Source: Hydractinia symbiolongicarpus
Taxonomy: Eukaryota; Cnidaria; Hydrozoa; Anthoathecata; Hydractiniidae
Direction of reading: 5' to 3'
Assembly (NCBI RefSeq): GCF_029227915.1
Contig: NC_079875.1
Coordinates: 21,075,001-21,139,000 of the forward strand
DNA: 64,000 nucleotides
Positions within the stretch are counted from its first letter, which is position 1; each line of letters begins with the position of its first letter. The notes under the pieces were generated by a model. The model was not told the origin of the DNA. It saw nothing but the letters and a program-made list of their open reading frames with translations, and searched no databases. Shown here in pieces: positions 48,589 through 61,876 of the stretch. The position numbers were made by a program, and so were the translations under genes.

Positions 48589-51552
48589 TTCTAAGGCCAT
48601 GGCGCTAAGGAAAACCACTTGGAACGTTGTAGGGCATTGTGACTGGAAGGAATAGTCCGATGGTAAGCTGCGCAGGCAGATGAAACCACGTGATTTACAT
48701 GTGAGGCTTTTATTAGACTGGAAAAGGGCATATTATAGCCTTTGTAGGACGATGCACGTAGTTAAGAGTGTTCTAAAGCGACGGCGCTAAATAGAACCAC
48801 TTGGAACGTTGTAGGGCATTGAGACTGGAAGGAATAGTCCAATGGTAAGCTGCACAGGCAGGTGAAACCACGTGATTTACGTGTGAGGCCTTTATTAGAC
48901 TGCAAAAGGCCATATTACAGCCTTTATAGGACGATGCACGTAGTTAAGAGTGTTGAAAAGCGACGGCGCTAAGGAAAACGACTTGGGACGTTGTACCACA
49001 TTGAGACTTGAAGGACTAGTCCAATGGTAACCTGCACAGGCAGATGGAACCTCGTGATTTACGTGTGAGGTCTTTATTTGACTGCAAAAGGCCATATTAA
49101 AGCCTTTATATGACTGTGCACGTAGTTAAGAGTGTTCTAAGACGACGGCACTAATGAAAATGACTTGGGATGTTGTAGCGCATTGAGACTGGAACGACTA
49201 GTCCAATGGTAACCTGCACAGGCACATGAAACCACGTGATTTACATGTGAGGCTTTTATTAGACTGGAAAAGGGCATATTATAGCCTTTGTAGGACGATG
49301 CACGTAGTTAAGAGTGTTCTAAAGCGACAGCGCTAATGAAAACAACTTGGGACGTTGTAGCGCATTGAGACTGGAAGGAATAGTCCAATGGTAACCTGCG
49401 CAGACAGGTGAAACCACGTGATTTACGTGTGAGGTTTTTATTAGACTGCAAAAGGCCATAATACGGTCGTTATAGGACTGTGCACGTAATTAAGAGAGTT
49501 CTGAGGCCACGGCGCTAAGAAGAACCACTTGGAACGTTGTTGTGCATTGAGACTGGAAGGAATAGTCAATTGGTAACCTGCGCAGGCAGATGGAACCTCG
49601 TGATTTACGTGTGAGGTCTTTATTAGACTGCAAAAAGTCATATTACAGCCTTTATAGGACTGTGCACGTAGTGAAGAGAGTTCTAAGGCGACGGCGCTAA
49701 TGAAAACGACTTGGGACGTTGTAGCGCATTGAGACTGGAAGGAATAGTCCGATGGTAAGCTGCGCAGGCAGATGAAACCACGTGATTTACATGTGAGGCT
49801 TTTATTAGACTGGAAAAGGGCATATTATAGCCTTTGTAGGACGATGCACGTAGTTAAGAGTGTTCTAAAGCGACGGCGCTAAGGAAAACGACTTGGGACG
49901 TTGTACCACATTGAGACTGGAAGGAATAGTCCAATGGTAACCTGCACAGGCATATGGAACAACGTGATTTACGTGTGAGGCCTTTATTACCCTGCAAAAC
50001 GCCATACTACGGTCTTTATAGGACTCTACACGTAGTTAAGAGTGTTCTAAGGCGATGGCACTAATGAAAACGACTTGGGATGTTGTAGCGCATTGAGACT
50101 GGAACGACTAGTCCAATGGTAACCTGCACAGGCAGATGGAACCACGTGATTTACGTGTGAGGCCTTTATTAGACTGCAAAAGGCCATACTACGGTCTTTA
50201 TAGGACTCTACACGTAGTTAAGAGTGTTCTAAGGCGATGGCACTAATGAAAGCGACCTTAGACGTTGTAGCGCATTGAGACTGGAAGGACTAGTCCAATG
50301 GTAACCTGCACAGGCATATGGAACAACGTGATTTACGTGTGAGGTCTTTATTAGACTGCAAAAGGCCATAATACGGTCGTTATAGGGCTGTGCACGTAAT
50401 TAAGAGAGTTCTGAGGCCACGGCGCTAAAGAGAACCACTTGGAACGTTGTTGTGCATTGAGACTGGAAGGAATAGTCAATTGGCAACCTGCGCAGGCAGA
50501 TGGAACCTCGTGATTTACGTGTGAGGTCTTTATTAGACTGCAAAAGGTCATATTACAGCCTTTATAGGACTGTGCACGTAGTGAAGAGAGTTCTAAGGCG
50601 ACGGCGCTAATGAAAACGACTTGGGACGTTGTAGCGCATTGAGACTGGAACGAATAGTCCAATGGTAACCTGCACAGGCAGATGGAACAACGTGATTTAC
50701 GTGTGAGGCCTTTATTACCCTGCAAAACGCCATATTACGGTCGTTATAGGGCTGTGCACGTAATTAAGAGAGCTCTAAAGCCACGGCGCTAAATAGAACC
50801 ACTTGGAACGTTGTAGGGCATTAAGACTGGAAGGAATAGTCCAATGGTAAGCTGCACAGGCAGGTGAAACCACGTGATTTACGTGTGAGGCCTTTATTAG
50901 ACTGCAAAAGGCCATATTACAGCCTTTATAGGACGATGCACGTAGTTAAGAGTGTTGAAAAGCGACGGCGCTAAGGAAAACGACTTGGGACGTTGTACTA
51001 CATTGAGACTTGAAGGACTAGTCCAATGGTAACCTGCGCAGGCAGATGGAACCTCGTGATTTACGTGTGAGGTCTTTATTTGACTGCAAAAGGCCATATT
51101 AAAGCCTTTATATGACGATGCACGTAGTTAAGAGTGTTCTAAAGCGACGGCGCTAATGAAAACAACTTGGGACGTTGTAGCGCATTGAGACTGGAAGGAA
51201 TAGTCCAATGGTAACCTGCGCAGACAGGTGAAACCACGTGATTTACGTGTGAGGTTTTTATTAGACTGCAAAAGGCCATAATACGGTCGTTATAGGACTG
51301 TGCACGTAATTAAGAGAGTTCTGAGGCCACGGCGCTAAGGAGAACCACTTGGAACGTTGTTGTGCATTGAGACTGGAAGGAATAGTCAATTGGTAACCTG
51401 CGCAGACAGATGGAACCTCGTGATTTACGTGTGAGGTCTTTATTAGACTGCAAAAGGTCATATTACAGCCTTTATAGGACTGTGCACGTAGTGAAGAGAG
51501 TTCTAAGGCGACGGCGCTAATGAAAACGACTTGGGACGTTGTAGCGCATTGA
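48589..51552 (+). repeat. Shuffled monomers with recurrent V monomers
   Basis: V monomers start at 49,420, 50,330 and 51,240, spaced 910 bp (5 x 182), and each is followed by the same kind of partner monomer. The monomers between them differ in order, so this is not a clean pentamer repeat. An N/Q hybrid occurs near 49,990-50,010, where taccctgcaaaacgccat runs into actacggtctttatagg. Confidence 0.75.
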
Positions 51553-53260
51553 GACTGGAACAAATAGTCCAATGGTAACCTGCACAGGCAGATGGAACAA
51601 CGTGATTTACGTGTGAGGCCTTTATTACCCTGCAAAACGCCATATTACGGTCGTTATAGGGCTGTGCACGTAATTAAGAGAGCTCTAAAGCCACGGCGCT
51701 AAATAGAACCACTTGGAACGTTGTAGGGCATTGTGACTGGAAGGAATAGTCCGATGGTAAGCTGCGCAGGCAGATGAAACCACGTGATTTACATGTGAGG
51801 CTTTTATTAGACTGGAAAAGGGCATATTATAGCCTTTGTAGGACGATGCACGTAGTTAAGAGTGTTCTAAAGCGACGGCGCTAAGGAAAACGACTTGGGA
51901 CGTTGTAGCGCATTGAGACTGGAAGGAATAGTCCAATGGTAACCTGCACAGGCATATGGAACAACGTGATTTACGTGTGAGGCCTTTATTACCCTGCAAA
52001 ACGCCATATTACGGTCGTTATAGGGCTGTGCACGTAATTAAGAGAGCTCTAAAGCCACGGCGCTAAATAGAACCACTTGGAACGTTGTAGGGCATTGAGA
52101 CTGGAAGGAATAGTCCAATGGTAAGCTGCGCAGGCAGGTGAAACCACGTGATTTACGTGTGAGGCTTTTATTAGACTGCAAAAGGCCATATTACAGCCTT
52201 TATAGGACGATCCACGTAGTTAAGAGTGTTGAAAAGCGACGGCGCTAGGGAAAACGACTTGGGACGTTGTACCACATTGAGACTTGAAGGACTAGTCCAA
52301 TGGTAATCTGCGCAGGCAGATGGAACCTCGTGATTTAAGTGTGCGGCCTTTATTAGACTGCAAAAGGCCATACTACGGTCTTTATAGGACTCTACACGTA
52401 GTTAAGAGTGTTCTAAGGCGATGGCACTAATGAAAACGACTTGGGATGTTGTAGCGCATTGAGACTGGAACGACTAGTCCAATGGTAACCTGCACAGGCA
52501 GATGGAACCACGTGATTTACGTGTGAGGCCTTTATTAGACTGCAAAAGGTCATATTACAGCCCTTATAGGACTGTGTACGTAGTTAAGAGTGTTCTAGGG
52601 CGACGGCGATAAGGAAAACCACTTGGAACGTTGTAGTGCATTGACTATGGAAGGAATATTCCAATGGTAACCGGCGCAGGCATCTGAAACCACTTGAGTT
52701 ACGTCTGCGGCCTTTATTGGACTGCAAAAGGCCATATTACAGCCTTTATAGGACTGTGCACGCAGTTAATAGTGTTCTAAGGCGACGGCGCTAATGAAAG
52801 CGACTTTGGACGATGAAGCGCATTGAGACTGGAACGACTAGTCCAATGGTAACTTGTCCAGGCAGATGGAACCACGTGATTTACGCGTTAGGCCTTTATT
52901 AGACTGCAAAAAGCCATATTACAGCCTTTATAAGACTGTGCACGTAGTTAAGAGTGTTGTAAGGCAACGGCGCTAATGAGAACGACTTGGGACGTTGTAG
53001 CGCATTGAGACTGGAACGACAAGTCCAATGGTAATCGGCGCAGGCAGCTGAAACCGCGTGATTTACGTGTTAGGCCTTTATTAGACTGCAAAAGGCCACA
53101 TTACGGTCTTTATGGCACTGTGCACGTAGTTAAGAGTGTTCTAAGGCCATGGCGCTAAGGAAAACCACTTTGAAAGTTGTAGTGCATTGACAATGAAAGG
53201 AATATTCCAATGGTAACCTGCGAGGCTAGATGGAACCATGTGATTTACGTGCGAGGCATT
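51553..53260 (+). repeat. Segmental repeat B (pairs with 45,912-47,800)
   Basis: It is co-linear with repeat A but one 181-bp monomer shorter. The join lies at about 52,595-52,612, where gttctagggcgacggcgat leads into aaggaaaacc. In repeat A the two sides are separated by the monomer with gtgattacgtg. Confidence 0.82.
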
Positions 53261-55622
53261 TATTAGACTGCAAAAGGCCATATTACGGTCTTTATGGCAC
53301 TGTGCACGTAGTTAAGAGTGTTCTAAGGCAACGGCGCTAATGAAGACGACTTGGGACGTTGTAGCGCATTGAGACTGGAACGACTAGTCCAATGGTAACT
53401 TGCGCAGGCAGGTGAAACCACGTGATTTACGTGTGAGTCTATATTAGTCTTTAAAAGGCCATATTACAGCCTTTATAGGACTGTGCACGTAGTTAAGAGT
53501 GTTCTAAGGCAACGGGGCTAATGAAGACGACTTGGGACGTTGTAGCGCATTGAGACTGGAACGACTAGTCCAATGGTAACCTGCGCAGTCAGGTGAAACC
53601 ACGTGATTTACGTGTGAGTTTATAATAGTCTTTAAAAGGCCATATTACAGCCTTTATAGCACTGTGCACGTAGTTAAGAGTGTTCTAAGGCAACGGGGCT
53701 AATGAAGACGACTTGGGACGTTGTAGCGCATTGAGACTGGAACGACTAGTCCAATGGTAACCTGCGCAGTCAGGTGAAACCACGTGATTTACGTGTGAGT
53801 TTATATTAGTCTTTAAAAGGCCATATTAAAGCCTTTATAGCACTGTGCACGTAGTTAAGAGTGTTCTAAGGCCACGGCGCTAAGGAAAGCCACTTGGAAC
53901 GTTGTAGTGCATTGACAATGAAAGGAATATTCCAATGGTAACCTCATAGGCAGATGTAACCCCGTGATTTACGTGTGAGGCCTTTATTGGACTGCAAAAG
54001 GCCATATTACAGCCTTTATAGGACTGTGCACGTAGTTAATAGTGTTCTAAGGCGACGGCGCTAATGAAAGCGACTTTGGACGATGTAGTGCATTGAGACT
54101 GGAACGACTAGTCCAATGGTAACCTGCGAGGCTAGATGGAACCATATGATTTACGTGCGAGGCCTTTATTAGACTGCAAAAGGCCATATTACAGCCTTTA
54201 AAGGACTATGCACGTGGTTAAGAGTGTTCTAAGGCGACGGCGCTAATGAAAGCGAACTTGGACGTTGTGGCGCATTGAGACTGGAACGACTAGTCCAATG
54301 GTAACTTGTCCAGGCAGATGGAACCACGTGATTTACGTGTGCGGCCTTTATTAGACTGCAAAAGGCCACATTACGGTCTTTATAGCACTGTGCAGTTAGT
54401 TAAGAGTGTTCTAAGGCCATGCCGCTAAAGAAAACCACTTGGAACGTTGTAGTGCATTGACTATGGAAGGAATATTCCAATGGTAACCTGTGCAGGGAGA
54501 TGGAGCGGCGTGATTTAATTGTGCGTCCTTTATTAGACTGCAAAAGGCCATATTACCGTCTTTATGGCACTGTGCACGTAGTTAGGAGTGTTCTAAGGCA
54601 ACGGCGCTAATGAAGACGACTTGGGACGTTGTAGCGCATTGAGACTGGAACGACTAGTCCAATGGTAACCTGCGCAGGCAGATAGAACCACGTGATTTAC
54701 GTGCGAGGCTTTTATTACCCTGCAAAAGGCCATATTACGGTCGTTATAGGGCTGTGCACGTAATGAAGAGAGCTCTAAAGCCACGGCGCTAAATAGAACC
54801 ACTTGGAACGTTGTAGGGCATTGAGACTGGAAGGAGTAGTCCAATGGTAAGCTGCCCAGGCAGAGGGAACCACGTGATTTACGTGTGAGGCCTTTATTAC
54901 ACTGCAAAAGGCCATATTACAGCCTTTATAGGAAGATGCACGTAGTTAAGAGTGTTGTAAAGCGACGGCGCTAAGGAAAACGACTTGGGATGTTGTAGCG
55001 CATTAAGACTGGAACGACTAGTCCAATGATAACCTGCGCAGGCAGATGGAACCTCGTGATTTACGTGTGAGGCTTTTATTAGACTGCAAATAACCATATT
55101 ACAGCCTTTAAACGACTGTGCATGCAGTTAATGGTGTTCTAAGGCGACGGCGCTAATGAAAGCGACTTTCGACGATGAAGCGCATTGAGACTGGAACGAC
55201 TAGTCCAATGGTAAGCTGCGCAGGCAGATGGAACCACGTGATTTACGTGTGCGGCCTTTATTAGACTGCAAAAGGCCACATTACGGTCTTTATAGCACTG
55301 TGCAGTTAGTTAAGAGTGTTCTAAGGCCATGGCGCTAAGGAAAACCACTTGGAACGTTGTAGTGCATTGACTATGGAAGAAATATTCCAATGGTAACCTG
55401 CGCAGGGAGATGGAGCGGCGTGATTTAATTGTGCGTCCTTTATTAGACTGCAAAAGGCCATATTACGGTCTTTATGGCACTGTGCACGTAGTTAAGAGTG
55501 TTCTAAGGCAACGGCGCTAATGAAGACGACTTGGGACGTTGTAGCGCATTGAGACTGGAACGACTAGTCCAATGGTAACCTGCGAGGCTAGATGGAACCG
55601 GCGCAGGCAACTCAAACCGCGT
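53261..55622 (+). repeat. Shuffled monomers with T-family tandem copies
   Basis: Neighbouring 181-bp T-type monomers (gtgagtttatattagtcttt or close variants) recur at 53,511 and 53,692 (offset 181), sharing the rare words acggggctaa and gcgcagtcagg. The stretch around 53,885-54,145, with cctcataggcagatgtaacc, reappears around 59,899-60,159. A chimeric insertion lies at about 55,575-55,610. No genes are seen. Confidence 0.72.
55575..55612 (+). other. Chimeric over-long monomer junction
   Basis: The text runs ggtaacctgcgaggctag, atggaacc, then restarts at ggcgcaggcaactc of a Q monomer. About two dozen bases of the inter-landmark segment are thus present twice in different family versions. The same join is seen at about 60,133-60,170 (there gcagggaactc). 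The two share one origin, because the novel joint is the same. Confidence 0.8.
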
Positions 55623-58600
55623 GATTTAAGTGTGCGGCCTTTATTAGACTGCAAAAGGCCATACTACGGTCTTTATAGGACTCTACACGTAGTTAAGAGT
55701 GTTTTAAGGCCACGGCGCTAAGGAGAACTACTTGGAACGTTGTAGTGCAATGACACTGGAAGGAATAGTCCAATGGTAAGCTGCGCAGGCAGGTGAAACC
55801 AGGTGATTTACGTGTGAGGCCTTTATTAGACTGCAAAAGGCCATATTACAGCCTTTATAGGACGATGCACGTAGTTAAGAGTGTTGAAAAGCGACGGCGC
55901 TAAGGAAAACGACTTGGGACGTTGTACCACATTGAGAATTGAAGGACTAGTCCAATGGTAACCTGCGCAGGCAGATGGAACCTCGTGATTTACGTGTGAG
56001 GTCTTTATTTGACTGCAAAAGGCCATATTAAAGCCTTTATATGACTGTGCACGTAGTTAAGAGTGTTCTAAGGCGACGGCACTAATGAAAATGACTTGGG
56101 ATGTTGTAGCGCATTGAGACTGGAACGACTAGTCCAATGGTAACCTGCACAGGCAGATGGAACAACGTGATTTACGTGTGAGGCCTTTATTACCCTGCAA
56201 AACGCCATATTACGGTCGTTATAGGGCTGTGCACGTAATTAAGAGAGCTCTAAAGCCACGGCGCTAAATAGAACCACTTGGAACGTTGTAGGGCATTGAG
56301 ACTGGAAGGAATAGTCCAATGGTAAGCTGCCCAGGCAGAGGGAACCACGTGATTTACGTGTGAGGCCTTTATTACACTGCAAAAGGCCATATTACAGCCT
56401 TTATAGGAAGATGCACGTAGTTAAGAGTGTTGTAAAGCGACGGCGCTAAGGAAAACGACTTGGGATGTTGTAGCGCATTAAGACTGGAACGACTAGTCCA
56501 ATGATAACCTGCGCAGGCAGATGGAACCTCGTGATTTACGTGTGAGGCTTTTATTAGACTGCAAAAAGCCATATTACAGCCTTTAAACGACTGTGCATGC
56601 AGTTAATGGTGTTCTAAGGCGACGGCGCTAATGAAAGCGACTTTCGACGATGAAGCGCATTGAGACTGGAACGACTAGTCCAATGGTAAGCTGCGCAGGC
56701 AGATGAAACCACGTGATTTACATGTGAGGCTTTTATTAGACTGGAAAAGGGCATATTATAGCCTTTGTAGGACGATACACGTAGTTACGAGTGTTCTAAA
56801 GCGACGGCGCTAATGAAAACAACTTGGGACGTTGTAGCGCATTGAGACTGGAAGGAATAGTCAATTGGTAACCTGCGCAGGCAGATGGATCCTCGTGATT
56901 TAAGTGTGAGGTCTTTATTAGACTGCAAAAGGTCATATTACAGCCTTTATAGGACTGTGCACGTAGTTAAGAGTGTTCTAAAGTGACGGCGCTAAGAAAA
57001 ACGACTTGGGACGTTGTAGCACATTGAGACTGGAACGACTAGTCCAATGGTAACCTGCGCAGGCAGATGGAACCTCGTGATTTACGTGTGAGGTCTTTAT
57101 TTGACTTCAAAAGGCCATATTACAGCTTTTATAGGACTGTGCACGCAGTTAAGAGTGTTCTAAAGCCACGGCGCTATGGAAAACAACATGGGACGTTGTA
57201 GCACACTGAGACTGGAAAGACTAGTCCAATGGTAAACGGCGCAGGCAACTCAAACCGCGTGATTTAAGTGTGCGGCCTTTATTAGACTGCAAAAGGCCAT
57301 ACTACGGTCTTTATAGGACTCTACACGTAGTTAAGAGTGTTTTAAGGCCACGGCGCTAAGGAGAACTACTTGGAACGTTGTAGTGCAATGACACTGGAAG
57401 GAATAGTCCAATGGTAAGCTGCGCAGGCAGGTGAAACCACGTGATTTACGTGTAAGGCCTTTATTAGACTGCAAAAGGCCATATTACAGCCTTTATAGGA
57501 CGATGCACGTAGTTAAGAGTGTTGAAAAGCGACGGCGCTAAGGAAAACGACTTGGGACGTTGTACCACATTGAGACTTGAAGGACTAGTCCAATGGTAAC
57601 CTGCGCAGGCAGATGGAACCTCGTGATTTACGTGTGAGGTCTTTATTTGACTGCAAAAGGCCATATTAAAGCCTTTATATGACTGTGCACGTAGTTAAGA
57701 GTGTTCTAAGGCGACAGCACTAATGAAAATGACTTGGGATGTTGTAGCGCATTGAGACTGGAACGACTAGTCCAATGGTAACCTGCGCAGGCAGATGGAA
57801 CCTCGTGATTTACGTGTGAGGCTTTTATTAGACTGCAAAAAGCCATATTACAGCCTTTAAACGACTGTGCATGCAGTTAATGGTGTTCTAAGGCGACGGC
57901 GCTAATGAAAGCGACTTTCGACGATGAAGCGCATTGAGACTGGAACGACTAGTCCAATGGTAAGCTGCGCAGGCAGATGAAACCACGTGATTTACATGTG
58001 AGGCTTTTATTAGACTGGAAAAGGGCATATTATAGCCTTTGTAGGACGATGCACGTAGTTACGAGTGTTCTAAAGCGATGGCGCTAATGAAAACAACTTG
58101 GGACGTTGTAGCGCATTGAGACTGGAAGGAATAGTCCAATGGTAACCTGCGCAGACAGGTGAAACCACGTGATTTACGTGTGAGGTCTTTATTAGACTGC
58201 AAAAGGCCATAATACGGTCGTTATAGGGCTGTGCACGTAATTAAGAGAGTTCTGAGGCCACGGCGCTAAGGAGAACCACTTGGAACGTTGTTGTGCATTG
58301 AGACTGGAAGGAATAGTCAATTGGTAACCTGCGCAGGCAGATGGAACCTCGTGATTTACGTGTGAGGTCTTTATTAGACTGCAAAAGGTCATATTACAGC
58401 CTTTATAGGACTGTGCACGTAGTTAAGAGTGTTCTAAAGTGACGGCGCTAAGAAAAACGACTTGGGACGTTGTAGCACATTGAGACTGGAACGACTAGTC
58501 CAATGGTAACCTGCGCAGGCAGATGGAACCTTGTGATTTACGTGTGAGGTCTTTATTTGACTTCAAAAGGCCATATTACAGCTTTTATAGGACTGTGCAC

Positions 58601-60180
58601 GCAGTTAAGAGAGTTCTAAAGCCACGGCGCTATGGAAAACAACATGGGACGTTGTAGCACACTGAGACTGGTCCAATGGTAAACGGCGCAGGCAACTCAA
58701 ACCGCGTGATTTAAGTGTGCGGCCTTTATTAGACTGCAAAAGGCCATACTACGGTCTTTATAGGACTCTACACGTAGTTAAGAGTGTTTTAAGGCCACGG
58801 CGCTAAGGAGAACTACTTGGAACGTTGTAGTGCAATGACACTGGAAGGAATAGTCCAATGGTAAGCTGCGCAGGCAGGTGAAACCACGTGATTTACGTGT
58901 AAGGCCTTAATTAGACTGCAAAAGGCCATATTACAGCCTTTATAGGACGATGCACGTAGTTAAGAGTGTTGAAAAGCGACGGCGCTAAGGAAAACGACTT
59001 GAGACGTTGTACCACATTGAGACTTGAAGGACTAGTCCAATGGTAACCTGCGCAGGCAGATGGAACCTCGTGATTTACGTGTGAGGTCTTTATTTGACTG
59101 CAAAAGGCCATATTAAAGCCTTTATATGACTGTGCACGTAGTTAAGAGTGTTCTAAGGCGACAGCACTAATGAAAATGACTTGGGATGTTGTAGCGCATT
59201 GAGACTGGAACGACTAGTCCAATGGTAACCTGCGCAGGCAGATGGAACCTCGTGATTTACGTGTGAGGCTTTTATTAGACTGCAAAAAGCCATATTACAG
59301 CCTTTAAACGACTGTGCATGCAGTTAATGGTGTTCTAAGGCGACGGCGCTAATGAAAGCGACTTTCGACGATGAAGCGCATTGAGACTGGAACGACTAGT
59401 CCAATGGTAAGCTGCGCAGGCAGATGAAACCACGTGATTTACATGTGAGGCTTTTATTAGACTGGAAAAGGGCATATTATAGCCTTTGTAGGACGATGCA
59501 CGTAGTTACGAGTGTTCTAAAGCGACGGCGCTAATGAAAACAACTTGGGACGTTGTAGCGCATTGAGACTGGAAGGAATAGTCCAATGGTAACCTGCGCA
59601 GATAGGTGAAACCACGTGATTTACGTGTGAGGTCTTTATTAGACTGCAAAAGGCCATAATACGGTCGTTATAGGGCTGTGCACGTAATTAAGAGAGTTCT
59701 GAGGCCACGGCGCTAAGAAGAACCACTTGGAACGTTGTAGCGCATTGAGACTGGAACGACTAGTCCAATGGTAACCTGCGCAGTCAGGTGAAACCATGTG
59801 ATTTACGTGTGAGTTTATATTAGTCTTTAAAAGGCCATATTACAGCCTTTATAGCACTGTGCACGTAGTTAAGAGTGTTCTAAGGCCACGGCGCTAAGGA
59901 AAGCCACTTGGAACGTTGTAGTGCATTGACAATGAAAGGAATATTCCAATGGTAACCTCATAGGCAGATGTAACCCCGTGATTTACGTGTGAGGCCTTTA
60001 TTGGACTGCAAAAGGCCATATTACGGCCTTTATAGGACTGTGCAGGTAGTTAATAGTGTTCTAAGGCGACGGCGCTAATGAAAGCGACTTTGGACGATGT
60101 AGTGCATTGAGACTGGAACGACTAGTCCAATGGTAACCTGCGAGGCTAGATGGAACCGGCGCAGGGAACTCAAACCGCGT
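55623..60180 (+). repeat. 9-mer and 8-mer local HOR (1,638 and 1,447 bp)
   Basis: Q monomers begin at 55,623, 57,261 and 58,708, giving spacings of 1,638 (9 x 182) and 1,447 (8 x 182 minus 9). The 9-bp deficit is a visible deletion at about 58,671, where actgagactgg joins tccaatgg without aaagactag. After each Q monomer the order is largely the same (K/P-like, U, V and others). A hybrid monomer occurs at about 59,721-59,745, where ccacttggaacgttgtag runs into cgcattgag. Confidence 0.8.
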
Positions 60181-61876
60181 GATTTAAGTGTGCGGCCTTT
60201 ATTAGACTGCAAAAGGCCATACTACGGTCTTTATAGGACTCTACACGTAGTTAAGAGTGTTTTAAGGCCACGGCGCTAAGGAGAACTACTTGGAACGTTG
60301 TAGTGCAATGACACTGGAAGGAATAGTCCAATGGTAACCTGCACAGGCAGATGGAACCACGTGATTTACGTGTGAGGCCTTTATTCGACTGCAAAAGGTC
60401 ATATTACGGTCGTTATAGGGCTGTGCACGTAATTAAGAGAGCTCTAAAGCCACGGCGCTAAATAGAACCACTTGGAACGTTGTAGGGCATTGAGACTGGA
60501 AGGAATAGTCCAATGGTAAGCTGCCCAGGCAGAGGGAACCACGTGATTTACGTGTGAGGCCTTTATTACACTGCAAAAGGCCATATTACAGCCTTTATAG
60601 GAAGATGCACGTAGTTAAGAGTGTTGTAAAGCGACGGCGCTAAGGAAAACGACTTGGGATGTTGTAGCGCATTAAGACTGGAACGACTAGTCCAATGATA
60701 ACCTGCACAGGCAGATGGAACCTCGTGATTTACGTGTGAGGCTTTTATTAGACTGCAAAAAGCCATATTACAGCCTTTAAACGACTGTGCATGCAGTTAA
60801 TGGTGTTCTAAGGCGACGGCGCTAATGAAAGCGACTTTCGACGATGAAGCGCATTGAGACTGGAACGACTAGTCCAATGGTAAGCTGCGCAGGCAGATGA
60901 AACCACGTGATTTACATGTGAGGCTTTTATTAGACTGGAAAAGGGCATATTATAGCCTTTGTAGGACGATGCACGTAGTTACGAGTGTTCTAAAGCGACA
61001 GCGCTAATGAAAACAACTTGGGACGTTGTAGCGCATTGAGACTGGAAGGAATAGTCCAATGGTAACCTGCGCAGACAGGTGAAACCACGTGATTTACGTG
61101 TGAGGTCTTTATTAGACTGCAAAAGGCCATAATACGGTCGTTATAGGGCTGTGCACGTAATTAAGAAAGTTCTGAGGCCACGGCGCTAAGGAGAACCACT
61201 TGGAACGTTGTTGTGCATTGAGACTGGAAGGAATAGTCAATTGGTAACCTGCGCAGGCAGATGGAACCTCGTGATTTACGTGTGAGGTCTTTATTTGACT
61301 TCAAAAGGCCATATTACAGCTTTTATAGGACTGTGCACGCAGTTAAGAGAGTTCTAAAGCCACGGCGCTATGGAAAACAACATGGGACGTTGTAGCACAC
61401 TGAGACTGGAAAGACTAGTCCAATGGTAAACGGCGCAGGCAACTCAAACCGCGTGATTTAAGTGTGCGGCCTTTATTAGACTGCAAAAGGCCATACTACG
61501 GTCTTTATAGGACTCTACACGTAGTTAAGAGTGTTTTAAGGCCACGGCGCTAAGGAGAACTACTTGGGACGTTGTACCACATTGAGACTTGAAGGACTAG
61601 TCCAATGGTAACCTGCGCAGGCAGATGGAACCTCGTGATTTACGTGTGAGGTCTTTATTTGACTGCAAAAGGCCATATTAAAGCCTTTATATGACTGTGC
61701 ACGTAGTTAAGAGTGTTCTAAGGCGACAGCACTAATAAAAATTACTTGGGATGTTGTAGCGCATTGAGACTGGAACGACTAGTCCAATGGTAACCTGCAC
61801 AGGCAGATGGAACCACGTGATTTACGTGTGAGGCCTTTATTAGACTGCAAAAGGTCATATTACAGCCCTTATAGGA
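60181..61876 (+). repeat. Shuffled continuation with Q monomers at 60,181 and 61,455
   Basis: The same families continue. A hybrid at about 61,560-61,575 joins aggagaactacttgg (Q side) to gacgttgtaccac (P-like side), which are separated by roughly a monomer in the related stretch near 57,361-57,560. No genes are seen. Confidence 0.72.
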
